Notes: a model not told the origin generated them from the sequence alone. Positions 42,704 to 52,232 are shown, counted from the first letter of the stretch. The stretch is DNA of 64,000 nucleotides from Dasania phycosphaerae (GCF_026891035.1 NZ_JAPTGG010000002.1:62001-126000); one strand, 5' to 3'. Program-made: numbers and translations.

Positions 42704-43783
42704 GTGTCTAAAAAAGTTTTATTAATCGCCGGTGATGGCATAGGCCCAGAGATTAGCGTTGAGGCCAAGCGTGTACTCGACATTATTAATCAGCAGTTTG
42801 ATTTAGGTATTGAATACGATGAGGCTTTGCTGGGTGGCGCCGCTATAGACGCGACCGGTGTGCCATTACCAGACGAAACCTTAGCCAAGGCCAAAGCCTG
42901 TGATGCTATTTTATTTGGCGCTATAGGTGGCCCCAAGTGGGACAATATTGATCGCGACATACGTCCAGAAAAAGGGCTGTTAGGTTTGCGCTCAGGCCTA
43001 GAGCTGTTTGGCAATTTACGCCCGGCAATTTTATACCCGCAACTGGCCGATGCTTCATCGCTAAAGCCAGAGGTGGTTTCCGGCCTGGATATATTAATCG
43101 TACGTGAGCTAACCGGCGGTATTTATTTTGGTGAGCCGCGCGGCATACGCACCTTAGAAAACGGCGAACGCGAAGGCTATAACACCTATAAGTACAACGA
43201 AACAGAAATACGCCGCATCGCCAAAGTGGCTTTTGAGGCGGCGAAAAAACGCGGCGGTAAGCTGTGCTCTGTCGACAAAGCGAATGTGTTAGAGGCGACG
43301 GTACTGTGGCGCGAGATCGTGCAAGACATGGCCAAGGACTACCCCGAAGTAGAGCTTAGCCATATGTATGTGGATAACGCCGCCATGCAATTAGTGCGTG
43401 CGCCCAAGCAGTTTGACGTTATTGTAACGGGTAATTTGTTTGGTGATATCTTATCCGATGCGGCGGCCATGCTAACGGGCTCTATAGGCATGTTGCCCTC
43501 GGCTTCACTGGATAAAAATGGCCGCGGCATGTACGAACCCTGTCACGGTTCTGCTCCCGATATTGCGGGCCAAGGTAAGGCTAACCCCTTAGCCATGGTA
43601 TTATCGGCAGCCATGATGCTGCGTTACTCCCTAAACGCTACGGCGGCAGCCGATGCGATAGAGGTGGCAGTGGGCAAGGTGTTGGATCAGGGCTATCGCA
43701 CCCCCGATATCCATACCGAGGGTATGAAACTAGTGTCTACCAGTGAAATGGGTGACGCCCTAGTGGCTGCTTTAACTGAATAG
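42704..43783 (+). CDS. leuB: 3-isopropylmalate dehydrogenase LeuB
   Basis: LeuB oxidises and decarboxylates 3-isopropylmalate to 2-oxoisocaproate using NAD. Motifs: LLIAGDGIGPEI, the substrate-binding RELTGGIYFGEPR, and NLFGDILSDAAAMLTGSIGM with the metal-binding aspartates. The open frame extends to 42650 within leuD; GTG 42704 (MSKKVLLIAG), with TGGAG about nine bases upstream, is chosen and gives 359 residues. Confidence 0.96.
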   Translation: MSKKVLLIAGDGIGPEISVEAKRVLDIINQQFDLGIEYDEALLGGAAIDATGVPLPDETLAKAKACDAILFGAIGGPKWDNIDRDIRPEKGLLGLRSGLELFGNLRPAILYPQLADASSLKPEVVSGLDILIVRELTGGIYFGEPRGIRTLENGEREGYNTYKYNETEIRRIAKVAFEAAKKRGGKLCSVDKANVLEATVLWREIVQDMAKDYPEVELSHMYVDNAAMQLVRAPKQFDVIVTGNLFGDILSDAAAMLTGSIGMLPSASLDKNGRGMYEPCHGSAPDIAGQGKANPLAMVLSAAMMLRYSLNATAAADAIEVAVGKVLDQGYRTPDIHTEGMKLVSTSEMGDALVAALTE

Positions 43784-43841
43784 CAGCGGCTTCAATTGAG
43801 TTATTTATTCGCTACGGCGACGGCAGGTGTAGAGAGCAATT

Positions 43842-44957
43842 ATGAATAGAGTAGGTTTTGTAGGTTGGCGCGGCATGGTGGGCTCGGTATTAATGGAGCG
43901 CATGTTAGCAGAGGGCGACTTCGCCCATATCAATGAGCCGGTATTTTTTACCACCTCTAATGTCGGTGGCGCGGGGCCAGATATAGGCCGCGACATAGCA
44001 CCTTTAAAAGATGCTAACGATATTGCTGAATTACAAAACATGGATGTCATTATTTCTTGTCAGGGTGGCGATTACACCAAGGCGGTATTTGGGCCTTTGC
44101 GGGCAGCGGGCTGGCAGGGTTACTGGATAGATGCTGCTTCTAGTTTACGCATGGCTGATGATGCTTTAATCATCCTAGACCCCGTCAACATGAATGTGAT
44201 TAAAGACGGCCTGGCCAATGGCGTCAAAAACTTTGTGGGCGGCAACTGCACAGTGAGTTTAATGCTTATGGCTATGGGCGGTTTATTCCGCGAAGGTTTA
44301 GTGCAGTGGACTTCCGCCATGACTTACCAAGCCGCTAGCGGTGCCGGTGCTCAAAACATGCGCGAGCTAATTAGCCAAATGGGCGCTATAGAGTCTGGCG
44401 TGGCTGCTGAGCTGGCCAACCCTGCCAGCGCCATCTTGGATATAGACCGTAAAGTGGCCGCCACTATGCGCAGTGCTGATTTCCCCACCGCTAACTTTGG
44501 TGAGCCTTTGGCCGGTAGTTTATTACCGTGGATAGACACGCAGCTAGAAAATGGCCAAAGCCGTGAAGAGTGGAAGGGTCAGGCTGAAACCAACAAAATC
44601 CTGGGCTCATCCGCACAACCTATACCGGTAGATGGCCTGTGTGTACGCATAGGTGCCATGCGCTGTCACAGCCAGGCCTTAACCGTAAAACTGACGCAAA
44701 ACGTACCCATGGACGAGATTCATTCTATATTGGCTTCGGCTAATGACTGGGTGAAGGTAGTACCTAATGAGCGCGAGGCGACCTTGCAGCAGCTTACTCC
44801 TACAGCTGTTACCGGCACACTGCAGGTGCCTATAGGCCGCTTGCGTAAAATGAATATGGGGCCTGAGTACTTATCGGCCTTTACCGTAGGTGATCAGTTG
44901 TTATGGGGCGCGGCCGAGCCTTTGCGCCGCATGCTGCGCATCTTGATAGAGGCTTAA
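43842..44957 (+). CDS. asd: Aspartate-semialdehyde dehydrogenase (first copy)
   Basis: Asd reduces aspartyl phosphate to aspartate semialdehyde, the branch point to lysine, diaminopimelate, methionine and threonine. It shows GFVGWRGMVGSVLMERM (NADP loop), the active-site Cys136 in GGNCTVSLM, and a typical C-terminal HSQALTVKL segment with the catalytic His. 371 residues matches the E. coli/Pseudomonas type. AGAG precedes ATG 43842. A second Asd gene follows after three bases. Confidence 0.96.
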   Translation: MNRVGFVGWRGMVGSVLMERMLAEGDFAHINEPVFFTTSNVGGAGPDIGRDIAPLKDANDIAELQNMDVIISCQGGDYTKAVFGPLRAAGWQGYWIDAASSLRMADDALIILDPVNMNVIKDGLANGVKNFVGGNCTVSLMLMAMGGLFREGLVQWTSAMTYQAASGAGAQNMRELISQMGAIESGVAAELANPASAILDIDRKVAATMRSADFPTANFGEPLAGSLLPWIDTQLENGQSREEWKGQAETNKILGSSAQPIPVDGLCVRIGAMRCHSQALTVKLTQNVPMDEIHSILASANDWVKVVPNEREATLQQLTPTAVTGTLQVPIGRLRKMNMGPEYLSAFTVGDQLLWGAAEPLRRMLRILIEA

Positions 44958-44960
44958 GCC

Positions 44961-45983
44961 ATGGCTAATGCACTGAATATCGCTGTAGTCGGTGCTACCG
45001 GCGCGGTAGGCGAAGCCATGCTGGAAATACTGGCCGAGCGCAAGTTCCCTGTGGCCAAGCTTTATGCCTTGGCCAGTGCTAAGTCGGCGGGCGATACCCT
45101 GATGTTTGCGGGTAAGTCGGTATTGATAGAGGATCTGGCTGACTTCGATTTTAGCCAGGTAGATATCGCCCTGTTTTCGGCCGGTGCTAGCGTATCGGCG
45201 GAGTTCGCCCCCAAGGCTGCGGCTGCTGGTGCCATAGTCATAGATAATACCTCGCAGTTTCGCTATGACGAGGATGTGCCCTTAGTGATCCCCGAGGTAA
45301 ACCCCGAGGCAATAGCGGAGCACAAAAAGCGCGGCATTATCGCCAACCCCAATTGCTCCACCATACAAATGCTGGTGGCGCTTAAGCCCATCCATGATGC
45401 TGCCGGGATTACTCGCATTAATGTCGCCACCTATCAGGCGGTGTCGGGCTCGGGTAAAAAGGCTATTAATGAGCTGGCGGGGCAAACCGCCAAGCTACTA
45501 AATGGTCAATCCCCGGATGTTGAGGTGTACCCCAAGCAAATTGCTTTTAACGTCATTCCCCAAATAGATGCCTTTCAAGACAATGGCTATACCAAGGAAG
45601 AGATGAAAATGGTCTGGGAAACGCAAAAAATCCTTGCAGATGATACGGTTAGCGTGAACCCCAGCTGTGTGCGAGTGCCGGTATTTTTTGGTCACAGCGA
45701 GGCCATACACCTAGAAACCCGCAAAAAACTCAGTGCCGAACAGGCCAAACTATTATTGGCAAAAGTGCCGGGTGTGGAGCTGGTTGATGAGCCTGTAGAT
45801 GGCGGCTACGCCACGGCAGTTGGGGATGCATCGGGCAAAGATGCGGTGTTTGTCAGCCGCGTGCGAGAAGATATTTCCCATCCCAATGGCCTCAATCTGT
45901 GGACTGTGTCCGATAATGTGCGAAAAGGGGCCGCTTTAAACAGCGTTCAGATTGCTGAAATCTTGCTAAAAAGCTATTTCTAA
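44961..45983 (+). CDS. Aspartate-semialdehyde dehydrogenase family protein (second copy)
   Basis: A 340-residue paralogue of the other Asd subfamily (as in Gram-positive and many other bacteria). It has VVGATGAVGEAMLEIL, the active-site Cys132 in NPNCSTIQM, SGSGKKAINEL and FFGHSEAIHLET with the catalytic histidine. In enterobacterial and Pseudomonas Usg proteins, which occupy similar positions, the Cys is often lost; here catalytic residues are retained, so it may be active. Three bases separate it from the first asd. Confidence 0.9.
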   Translation: MANALNIAVVGATGAVGEAMLEILAERKFPVAKLYALASAKSAGDTLMFAGKSVLIEDLADFDFSQVDIALFSAGASVSAEFAPKAAAAGAIVIDNTSQFRYDEDVPLVIPEVNPEAIAEHKKRGIIANPNCSTIQMLVALKPIHDAAGITRINVATYQAVSGSGKKAINELAGQTAKLLNGQSPDVEVYPKQIAFNVIPQIDAFQDNGYTKEEMKMVWETQKILADDTVSVNPSCVRVPVFFGHSEAIHLETRKKLSAEQAKLLLAKVPGVELVDEPVDGGYATAVGDASGKDAVFVSRVREDISHPNGLNLWTVSDNVRKGAALNSVQIAEILLKSYF

Positions 45984-46006
45984 TCAATACTTACGCCAAC
46001 TAGTAG

Positions 46007-46026
46007 AGACCTATTCTAGGTTTTTT
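46007..46026 (+). terminator. Weak terminator after the second asd gene
   Basis: ACCTA-TTC-TAGGT (46009-46021), extendable outward by two weak pairs, runs into TTTTTT. The stem is short, so termination may be partial, before the fimV leader. Confidence 0.45.
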
Positions 46027-46136
46027 ACCGTTTCGATATTCGGTTGGCTCAATAGCCTAATTATTGAGCAGTCGTAACCGTTGCGGAACAATAAAGATAA
46101 AAGCTGACAATAAAGCTCAAGATAGGGAAAGTAGCG

Positions 46137-49100
46137 ATGATGGTGCGTAAAAAGCTTGCGGTAATGATAGCGGCATTGGGGGCATTGCAAACGGATGTGG
46201 CCAGTGCGTTAGGGCTGGGGGAACTCAGCCTGAACTCTGCGCTAAACCAACCGTTAGAAGCCGAAATCAAATTATTAGATGCCGGTGAGCTAGACGCTTC
46301 ACAAGTGCTGGTAAGATTGGGAGCCAAGGAAGATTTCGAGCGCGCCGGTGTGAGCCGCGACTTCTTCCTATCTAACCTGAAGTTTAAAGTGATAGTGGGT
46401 GAAAATGGCCAAGGGGTCATTAAAGTTAACACCCGTGAAAACGTTATCGAGCCCTACCTCGATTTTATTATTGAAGCCCGCTGGCCCAGTGGCCGCATCT
46501 TGCGGGAGTACACTGTGTTACTGGATTTGCCTACCTACAGTGCGGCTCCTGCCCCCACCGTGACCAGCTCTGCCGTTAGCAAGGCTGCACAAGTTGCCGA
46601 TACTAAGGCTATGGTGCCCGCCCCAAAGCGTGTGACTCCCCCGCAACCCAGTTCGGCGGGGGGCTCTGACCGTGAGAGCCTTAAGCAAGGTTCACTTAAG
46701 CCCGGCCAAAGCTACCGCGTACGCAGGGATGAGACCTTATGGGAGATAGCTGCCAAAAGCCGACCAACCCCCGATACCTCAGTACAGCAAACCATGCTGG
46801 GCATACAGCGTGCTAACCCCGAAGCCTTTATTAATGGCAATATCAACCGCTTAAAAGCGGGTTATGTGCTGCGCCTGCCCACCGAAAGCCAGCTTGCCGA
46901 CATCTCTGAAAATATCGCCAGCAAAGAAGTGGCAAACCAAAACCGTGCCTGGAAAACCGGTGAGGCGACGCCCTCGTTAATGACCGAGGCACCTTTAGAT
47001 GCTTCGGCCACAACCGCCAGCTCAGATAAGCCTGCAGCAGACGATGCCCGTTTAAGTATTGCTGGTGTCGGTAGTACGGCTGCCAGCGGCAGTGATGGTG
47101 TGGGCAGCAGTGCCACGGGCTCAGCCGCACTGAAAGAAGAGTTGGCTATTAGCGAAGAGAATTTAGCAAAAACCGCCCGCCACAACGAAGAGTTAGCTGG
47201 GCGTTTAAGCGATATGGAAGCCAAAATGGCGACCCTGCAGCGCTTGTTAGAATTAAAGGAAGACCAATTGGCTGCCTTACAGGCTAGCAAAGGCGTACCT
47301 GCAACGGCTGCTGAGCCAGCTAAAGCTCAGCCAGCACCTGCCGCAGCAACGCCTGTATCTAAGCCTGAGCCCAGCTTTGTTGATCAATTATTAGAAAACC
47401 CGCTATATCTAGGTGCCGCTCTAGGTGCCGCTGGTGGCTTAATCGCCTTGGCAGTGGTTGTCGCGATGATACGTCGTCGCAAGCAGGCTGCGGAAGATCA
47501 AGATATGGCGACGGCTTTTGCTGAGGAGCCTGAAGCTGATGACTTGGATGAGCTATCGCTAGGTGATGAAGATTTAGGTGCTGAGCTCGCCGACGAGACC
47601 CAAGACGCTGAGCTGGACTTATCTGAAGCCAATGTAGGTGACTTTGCCGCCGAGCAAGAGCCCGAAGAGCCAGTAGCAGAGGCCTCGCCAGTACAGTCAG
47701 AAACTGGCGATGCTATTGCCGAGGCTGATATCTACATTGCCTATGGGCGTTTTCAGCAGGCTATGGATTTATTGAAAACCGCTCATAGCCAAGAGCCACA
47801 ACGCTCTGATGTGCTGGTGAAGTTGTTAGAGGTTTGCCTAGAGGCTAGAGACAGACCGGCTTTCCAAGAGTTTTACGTAAAATTGCAAGGCTTGGGTGAC
47901 GAGGCTGCGGTTATTCAAGTGAAGGAAATGTTATCCAGCGTCGATGGCGTGGCTGACTGGTTAGATGGCTTACCTAACGCCGCCTTGGATGTTAGCAATG
48001 AGTCCATGGATGCCGAGTTAATCGATGGCGATGAGCTGGAGATTGATGCCGAGCTGGAAGAGCCCGAAGAGCACGCCGCCTTGGACTTAGAGTCTGTGGA
48101 TCTGGGGCTGGACGACGAAGAGCTAGAGCTGGATTTAGATTTGGATTTAGAGGGTGACGAGCTAGAGGATTTAGCCGAAAGCCGCACCATGCAGTTTGAC
48201 ACTGCCATGTTGGATGAGCAGTTAAATACAGCGAATGACGACACCGAAGAGCTGGCCTTAGATTTAGACGAAGCTGGCGACCTTGAAGATTTGGCCGACC
48301 TAACTTTAGATGAAGATCTGGTATCACTAGATGATCAGGCTTCGGACTTAGATTTAGCCGATTTAGAAACCGAGTTGGAATCCGATGCTGACTTGTCAGC
48401 GGCCACGCTAGAGTCAGAAGAAGAACACGACTTGGGTGCCGATTTAGAATTAGCGGTAGACTTGGAGTCTGCTGCTGAAGACGAGTCTTTAGAGTCGGAG
48501 TTAACATTAGATGCAGGTTTGGATGCTGAGTTGGAGCTGGAGTCAGCTGAAAATGATTTAGAGGCCGAGCTTGATGATATGAGCTTAAGTGCCGAGTTAG
48601 ATGATTTGGATGATGACTTAGCCTCACTGAGCCTGGATGATGAAACTGAGTCGTTTAGCGCCGAGTTGGACGGCGATGATTTAGACTTATCCGCAGACTT
48701 GTCTGAAGAGCTGTCAGAAGAGTTGCCCGAAGCGCTGTCTGCAGATCAGCCTGAAGAGTTATCAGCCGAGTTGGCAGCGCTAGATACGGAGTTGGGTGCT
48801 GACTTAGATCTGGGTGATCTTTCTGAGCTGGAATCCGCAGCCGGTGCCGAAAGCAGCGAGCACGATTTTGGCGACCTAGACCTAGATGCCGGTGAGCTGG
48901 AAGATTTAGATGCCTCATTGAGTGAAGACGAATTAGTCGAGCAGCTGGATGAAGCCGTTTCTGGCTTAGGCGCTACAGAAGGCCTTGAAGCCGAGCTGGA
49001 AACTGAAGAAAGCTTTGATGAAGCCGTAGCAGCCGATGAAGATGGTGATGAGTTTGATTTTCTATCAGATACCGATGAGGTTGCCACCAAGTTAGACCTG

Positions 49101-49220
49101 GCTAGAGCCTATATAGACATGGGTGACACCGATGGCGCCAAAGATATTCTAGATGAAGTAGTGCAAGAGGGCAGTGAGGAGCAAAAGCAAGAGGCCAATG
49201 CCCTGCTAGAGCGTGTCTGA
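46137..49220 (+). CDS. fimV: Polar landmark protein FimV (HubP family)
   Basis: FimV/HubP is an inner-membrane hub at the cell pole that organises type IV pili, chemotaxis arrays and flagellar regulators. Order of parts: signal region (about 1-25, ending ASA-LGLGEL), conserved periplasmic FimV domain, LysM-like peptidoglycan-binding motif (about 192-250, SYRVRRDETLWEIAAKSRP), coiled coil (about 335-385), membrane helix (about 423-445), a cytoplasmic acidic region of about 500 residues rich in Asp, Glu and Leu, and the FimV C-terminal TPR-like motif (about 975-1027, KLDLARAYIDMGDTDGAKDI). AGGGA precedes ATG 46137. Minus-strand frames here are composition shadows. Confidence 0.94.
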   Translation: MMVRKKLAVMIAALGALQTDVASALGLGELSLNSALNQPLEAEIKLLDAGELDASQVLVRLGAKEDFERAGVSRDFFLSNLKFKVIVGENGQGVIKVNTRENVIEPYLDFIIEARWPSGRILREYTVLLDLPTYSAAPAPTVTSSAVSKAAQVADTKAMVPAPKRVTPPQPSSAGGSDRESLKQGSLKPGQSYRVRRDETLWEIAAKSRPTPDTSVQQTMLGIQRANPEAFINGNINRLKAGYVLRLPTESQLADISENIASKEVANQNRAWKTGEATPSLMTEAPLDASATTASSDKPAADDARLSIAGVGSTAASGSDGVGSSATGSAALKEELAISEENLAKTARHNEELAGRLSDMEAKMATLQRLLELKEDQLAALQASKGVPATAAEPAKAQPAPAAATPVSKPEPSFVDQLLENPLYLGAALGAAGGLIALAVVVAMIRRRKQAAEDQDMATAFAEEPEADDLDELSLGDEDLGAELADETQDAELDLSEANVGDFAAEQEPEEPVAEASPVQSETGDAIAEADIYIAYGRFQQAMDLLKTAHSQEPQRSDVLVKLLEVCLEARDRPAFQEFYVKLQGLGDEAAVIQVKEMLSSVDGVADWLDGLPNAALDVSNESMDAELIDGDELEIDAELEEPEEHAALDLESVDLGLDDEELELDLDLDLEGDELEDLAESRTMQFDTAMLDEQLNTANDDTEELALDLDEAGDLEDLADLTLDEDLVSLDDQASDLDLADLETELESDADLSAATLESEEEHDLGADLELAVDLESAAEDESLESELTLDAGLDAELELESAENDLEAELDDMSLSAELDDLDDDLASLSLDDETESFSAELDGDDLDLSADLSEELSEELPEALSADQPEELSAELAALDTELGADLDLGDLSELESAAGAESSEHDFGDLDLDAGELEDLDASLSEDELVEQLDEAVSGLGATEGLEAELETEESFDEAVAADEDGDEFDFLSDTDEVATKLDLARAYIDMGDTDGAKDILDEVVQEGSEEQKQEANALLERV

Positions 49221-49237
49221 ACTAACTGAGTACCACC

Positions 49238-49263
49238 AAGCCCCGGTATACCGGGGCTTTTTT
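49238..49263 (+). terminator. Rho-independent terminator after fimV
   Basis: A nine-base perfect stem AAGCCCCGG / CCGGGGCTT with TATA loop is followed by a T-run, 18 bases after the fimV stop. truA therefore has its own promoter in the 106 bases that follow; none was obvious by eye. Confidence 0.93.
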
Positions 49264-49369
49264 ATGCCCGGATTTTAATAAGCCATATTTTAGCTGCGGA
49301 TGTTATCATGCGCTTTTTTTCGCCCCTAGGGCATGGCTTTAGCACAAAGAGTTTTATGAGTATTGCACA

Positions 49370-50200
49370 ATGAGTTTGCCCGAGTACGCAACAATCAAAC
49401 CCGGCGATAAAGTGGCGGTAGCAATTAGCTATGACGGCAGTGCCTACCACGGCTGGCAAAGTCAGCTTAAGCCGCAAGTGCCTACCGTGCAGGAGGGGCT
49501 GGAGCGCGCCCTAAGCTTTGTCGCCAATGCGCCTATTAAGGTGCACTGTGCAGGGCGTACCGATAGCGGCGTGCATGCCAGCCATCAGCTAGTGCATTTT
49601 GAAAGCCCGGTAGCGCGCAGTGAAAAAGCCTGGGTGCAGGGTGGCAATACCCAATTACCGCCGGGTATCGCCATACACTGGGCCAAGCCCATGGCGGAAG
49701 ATTTTCACGCCCGCTTTAGTGCTACTGCTAGACGCTACCGCTATATCATTTTAAATGACACTGTCAGGCCTGCGTTGTTGAACAATGGTGTGACTTGCGA
49801 GAGTCGGCCGCTCGATGCAGAGCTTATGCATAGCGAGGCGCAGTGTTTGCTGGGTGAGCTGGATTTTAGTTCCTTTAGGGCAGTGGCCTGCCAATCTAAT
49901 ACCCCCATGCGCAATGTGCATTTTATTAAGGTGTGCCGGCAGCAGCAGTTAGTGATTATTGATATACAGGCCAACGCCTTTTTGTATCACATGGTGCGCA
50001 ATATAGCTGGGGCCTTAATGGATGTAGGGGCGGGTAAATATCCGCCGGGCTGGTTGCAAAGTATTTTAGAGGCCAGAGACCGTACCTTATCCAGTGCCAC
50101 AGCCTCGCCCAAGGGTTTGTATTTGGTGGATGTGGAATATCCTCAACGCTTTAATTTGCCCAAGGTGGCGGTGGGGCCATACTTTATTCCCGCTGATTAA
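49370..50200 (+). CDS. truA: tRNA pseudouridine(38-40) synthase TruA
   Basis: TruA converts uridines 38-40 of tRNA anticodon arms to pseudouridine. Catalytic Asp65 is in CAGRTDSGVHA; SYDGSAYHGWQ, RYRYIIL and NAFLYHMVRNIAGALMDVG are family motifs. 276 residues. ATG 49370 has GAG about nine bases upstream. truA between fimV and trpF is the Pseudomonas order. Confidence 0.96.
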   Translation: MSLPEYATIKPGDKVAVAISYDGSAYHGWQSQLKPQVPTVQEGLERALSFVANAPIKVHCAGRTDSGVHASHQLVHFESPVARSEKAWVQGGNTQLPPGIAIHWAKPMAEDFHARFSATARRYRYIILNDTVRPALLNNGVTCESRPLDAELMHSEAQCLLGELDFSSFRAVACQSNTPMRNVHFIKVCRQQQLVIIDIQANAFLYHMVRNIAGALMDVGAGKYPPGWLQSILEARDRTLSSATASPKGLYLVDVEYPQRFNLPKVAVGPYFIPAD

Positions 50201-50218
50201 CAAAGCTGTGGCTTAGGC

Positions 50219-50238
50219 CTTGAAAAATCAAGCTTTTT
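50219..50238 (+). terminator. Possible weak terminator after truA
   Basis: CTTGA-AAAA-TCAAG followed by CTTTTT, 18 bases past the truA stop. The five-base stem is weak; AAAGCT at 50202-50207 can also pair with AGCTTT at 50231-50236 as an alternative fold. Confidence 0.4.
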
Positions 50239-50250
50239 CCGCCGCTAATA

Positions 50251-50280
50251 GCGACACACAGGGCCGCTTGTTGCTAGAAT
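50251..50280 (+). promoter_or_regulatory. Possible sigma-70 promoter of trpFBA
   Basis: GCGACA (50251-50256) and TAGAAT (50275-50280) with an 18-base spacer. Transcription would start near 50287, beyond the ATG at 50279, which supports the GTG at 50321 as the trpF start. Confidence 0.4.
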
Positions 50281-50320
50281 GGGTGTTTTTTTAGAACCGT
50301 CTCTTAAGCAAGGCAGCAGC

Positions 50321-50956
50321 GTGCAACGTACTCGGGTAAAGATTTGTGGCATAACCAGCGCGGCCGATGCGCAGCTGGCTATTAACGCCGGTGCCGATGC
50401 TATAGGTTTGGTGTTTTACGCACCCAGCCCCAGGGCTGTGGATATAGCGCAGGCGCAGCAAATTTGCCGCAGCCTGCCGCCCTTTGTGACCGTGGTGGCT
50501 TTGCTGGTAAATGCCGAGCAAGCCTTTGTAAGCGAACTGCTAAGCAAAGTGCCGGTGGACCTATTACAGTTTCACGGCGATGAGCCAGCAGCGTTTTGCC
50601 AGCAATTTGGCAAGCCTTACCTCAAGGCCATAAGAATGCGGCCAGAGCTGGACTTAAATGCCTGCTTTAACGAGTACGCCGCGGCCAGTGCAATATTGCT
50701 GGATGCTTATCGCAAAGGGGTGCCCGGCGGCACTGGCGAGAGTTTTGATTGGGCGCGTATACCCGCTAACAGGCCGCTGCCCATAGTGTTGGCTGGTGGT
50801 TTAGAGGCTGATAATGTGGCCGCGGCCATTGCCCAAGTGGCACCTTATGCCGTAGATGTGAGCGGTGGGGTAGAGGCCAGCCCCGGCCGCAAAGACGGCC
50901 TTAAAATCGCCGCCTTTATGCAGGCGGTAACAGCAGCTAACAGTGCTGCTAAATAA
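50321..50956 (+). CDS. trpF: Phosphoribosylanthranilate isomerase TrpF
   Basis: TrpF carries out the Amadori rearrangement in tryptophan synthesis. It is a TIM barrel with RVKICGIT (catalytic Cys), ADAIGLVFYAPSPRAV, LLQFHGDE, and AVDVSGGVEASPGRKD with the catalytic Asp and phosphate loop. The frame opens at ATG 50279, but GTG 50321 has AGG at about eight bases, matches family N-termini (VQRTRVKICGI) and lies after the possible promoter; 211 residues. trpB follows after 39 bases. Confidence 0.94.
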   Translation: MQRTRVKICGITSAADAQLAINAGADAIGLVFYAPSPRAVDIAQAQQICRSLPPFVTVVALLVNAEQAFVSELLSKVPVDLLQFHGDEPAAFCQQFGKPYLKAIRMRPELDLNACFNEYAAASAILLDAYRKGVPGGTGESFDWARIPANRPLPIVLAGGLEADNVAAAIAQVAPYAVDVSGGVEASPGRKDGLKIAAFMQAVTAANSAAK

Positions 50957-50995
50957 ACACAACATGAATTCCTAGAAATAGTGTGAGTAACAATT

Positions 50996-52216
50996 GTGAG
51001 TAGTGATAAAGCGGTAATTGATTATAAAGCGATGCCCGATAGCGATGGCCACTTTGGTATTTATGGTGGCAAGTTTGTTTCGGAAACGCTGATGGAAGCA
51101 TTAACCGAGCTGACCGAGAGCTATGAAAAATTATCTAAAGATGCTGATTTCCAAGCAGAGTTTGATAAAGACCTGGCTCACTATGTAGGCAGACCCTCGC
51201 CGCTATATCACGCCGAACGTTGGAGCCGCGAAATTGGCGGTGCGCAAATTTATTTAAAGCGCGAAGACTTAAACCACACTGGCGCGCATAAAATCAACAA
51301 CACCATAGGCCAGGCTTTATTAGCCAAGTACTCTGGTAAAACCCGTATCATCGCCGAAACCGGCGCTGGCCAGCACGGCGTGGCCTCGGCCACTATTGCA
51401 GCACGCCTGGGTATGGAGTGCGTGGTGTATATGGGTGAAGAGGACGTGCGCAGGCAGGCACTGAATGTTTATCGCATGAAGTTATTGGGCGCGACTGTAG
51501 TGCCGGTAACTTCGGGCTCAAAAACCCTAAAAGATGCCATGAACGAAGCCATGCGCGACTGGGTGACCAATGTCGATAATACTTTTTATATTATTGGCAC
51601 CGCTGCAGGCCCGCATCCTTACCCCAAATTAGTGCGCGATTTTCAGTCGGTAATAGGCCGCGAAGCGCGCGAACAATCACTGGCCATGACCGGCAAACTG
51701 CCCGATGCCTTAGTGGCTTGTGTAGGTGGTGGCTCAAATGCCATAGGCTTGTTTCACCCTTTCTTAAGTGACGAGTCTGTCGCCATGTATGGGGTAGAAG
51801 CTGGCGGCCACGGGGTAGAAACCGGTGAGCATGCCGCGCCCTTAAGTGCGGGTAAGCCCGGCGTATTGCACGGCAATCGCACTTACTTAATGCAAGATGA
51901 AGACGGCCAGATACTACACACCCACTCGGTATCTGCCGGTTTGGATTACCCCGGAGTAGGGCCAGAGCACTCTTGGTTAAAAGACATAGAGCGCGTTAAC
52001 TACGTGGCAATAAATGATAACGAGGCTTTAGCTGCGTTTCATCATCTAACCCGCATAGAGGGTATAATGCCGGCTTTAGAGTCTAGCCATGCGCTGGCCT
52101 ACGGTGAAAAACTGGCTAAAACCCTAAGCCCCGAACAAACCATTATAGTTAACCTGTCTGGCCGTGGCGATAAAGATATACACACCGTTGCCGAGCTAGA
52201 CGGCATTTCATTTTAA
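50996..52216 (+). CDS. trpB: Tryptophan synthase beta subunit TrpB
   Basis: TrpB condenses indole with serine using pyridoxal phosphate. The PLP lysine is in LNHTGAHKINNTIGQ, the phosphate loop in CVGGGSNAIG, and ETGAGQHGVA is a family motif. 406 residues. GTG 50996 is the only suitable start; the Shine-Dalgarno is weak. In Pseudomonas trpBA is a separate operon controlled by TrpI, whereas here it is joined to trpF; no trpI is near. Confidence 0.96.
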   Translation: MSSDKAVIDYKAMPDSDGHFGIYGGKFVSETLMEALTELTESYEKLSKDADFQAEFDKDLAHYVGRPSPLYHAERWSREIGGAQIYLKREDLNHTGAHKINNTIGQALLAKYSGKTRIIAETGAGQHGVASATIAARLGMECVVYMGEEDVRRQALNVYRMKLLGATVVPVTSGSKTLKDAMNEAMRDWVTNVDNTFYIIGTAAGPHPYPKLVRDFQSVIGREAREQSLAMTGKLPDALVACVGGGSNAIGLFHPFLSDESVAMYGVEAGGHGVETGEHAAPLSAGKPGVLHGNRTYLMQDEDGQILHTHSVSAGLDYPGVGPEHSWLKDIERVNYVAINDNEALAAFHHLTRIEGIMPALESSHALAYGEKLAKTLSPEQTIIVNLSGRGDKDIHTVAELDGISF

Positions 52217-52232
52217 AGTAGAGGATAATCTG

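Noticed and set aside
47992..48627. 211-residue minus-strand open frame opposite the FimV acidic region
   Set aside because: His/Leu/Pro/Arg-rich complement of GAT/GAG/TTA repeats; composition artefact.
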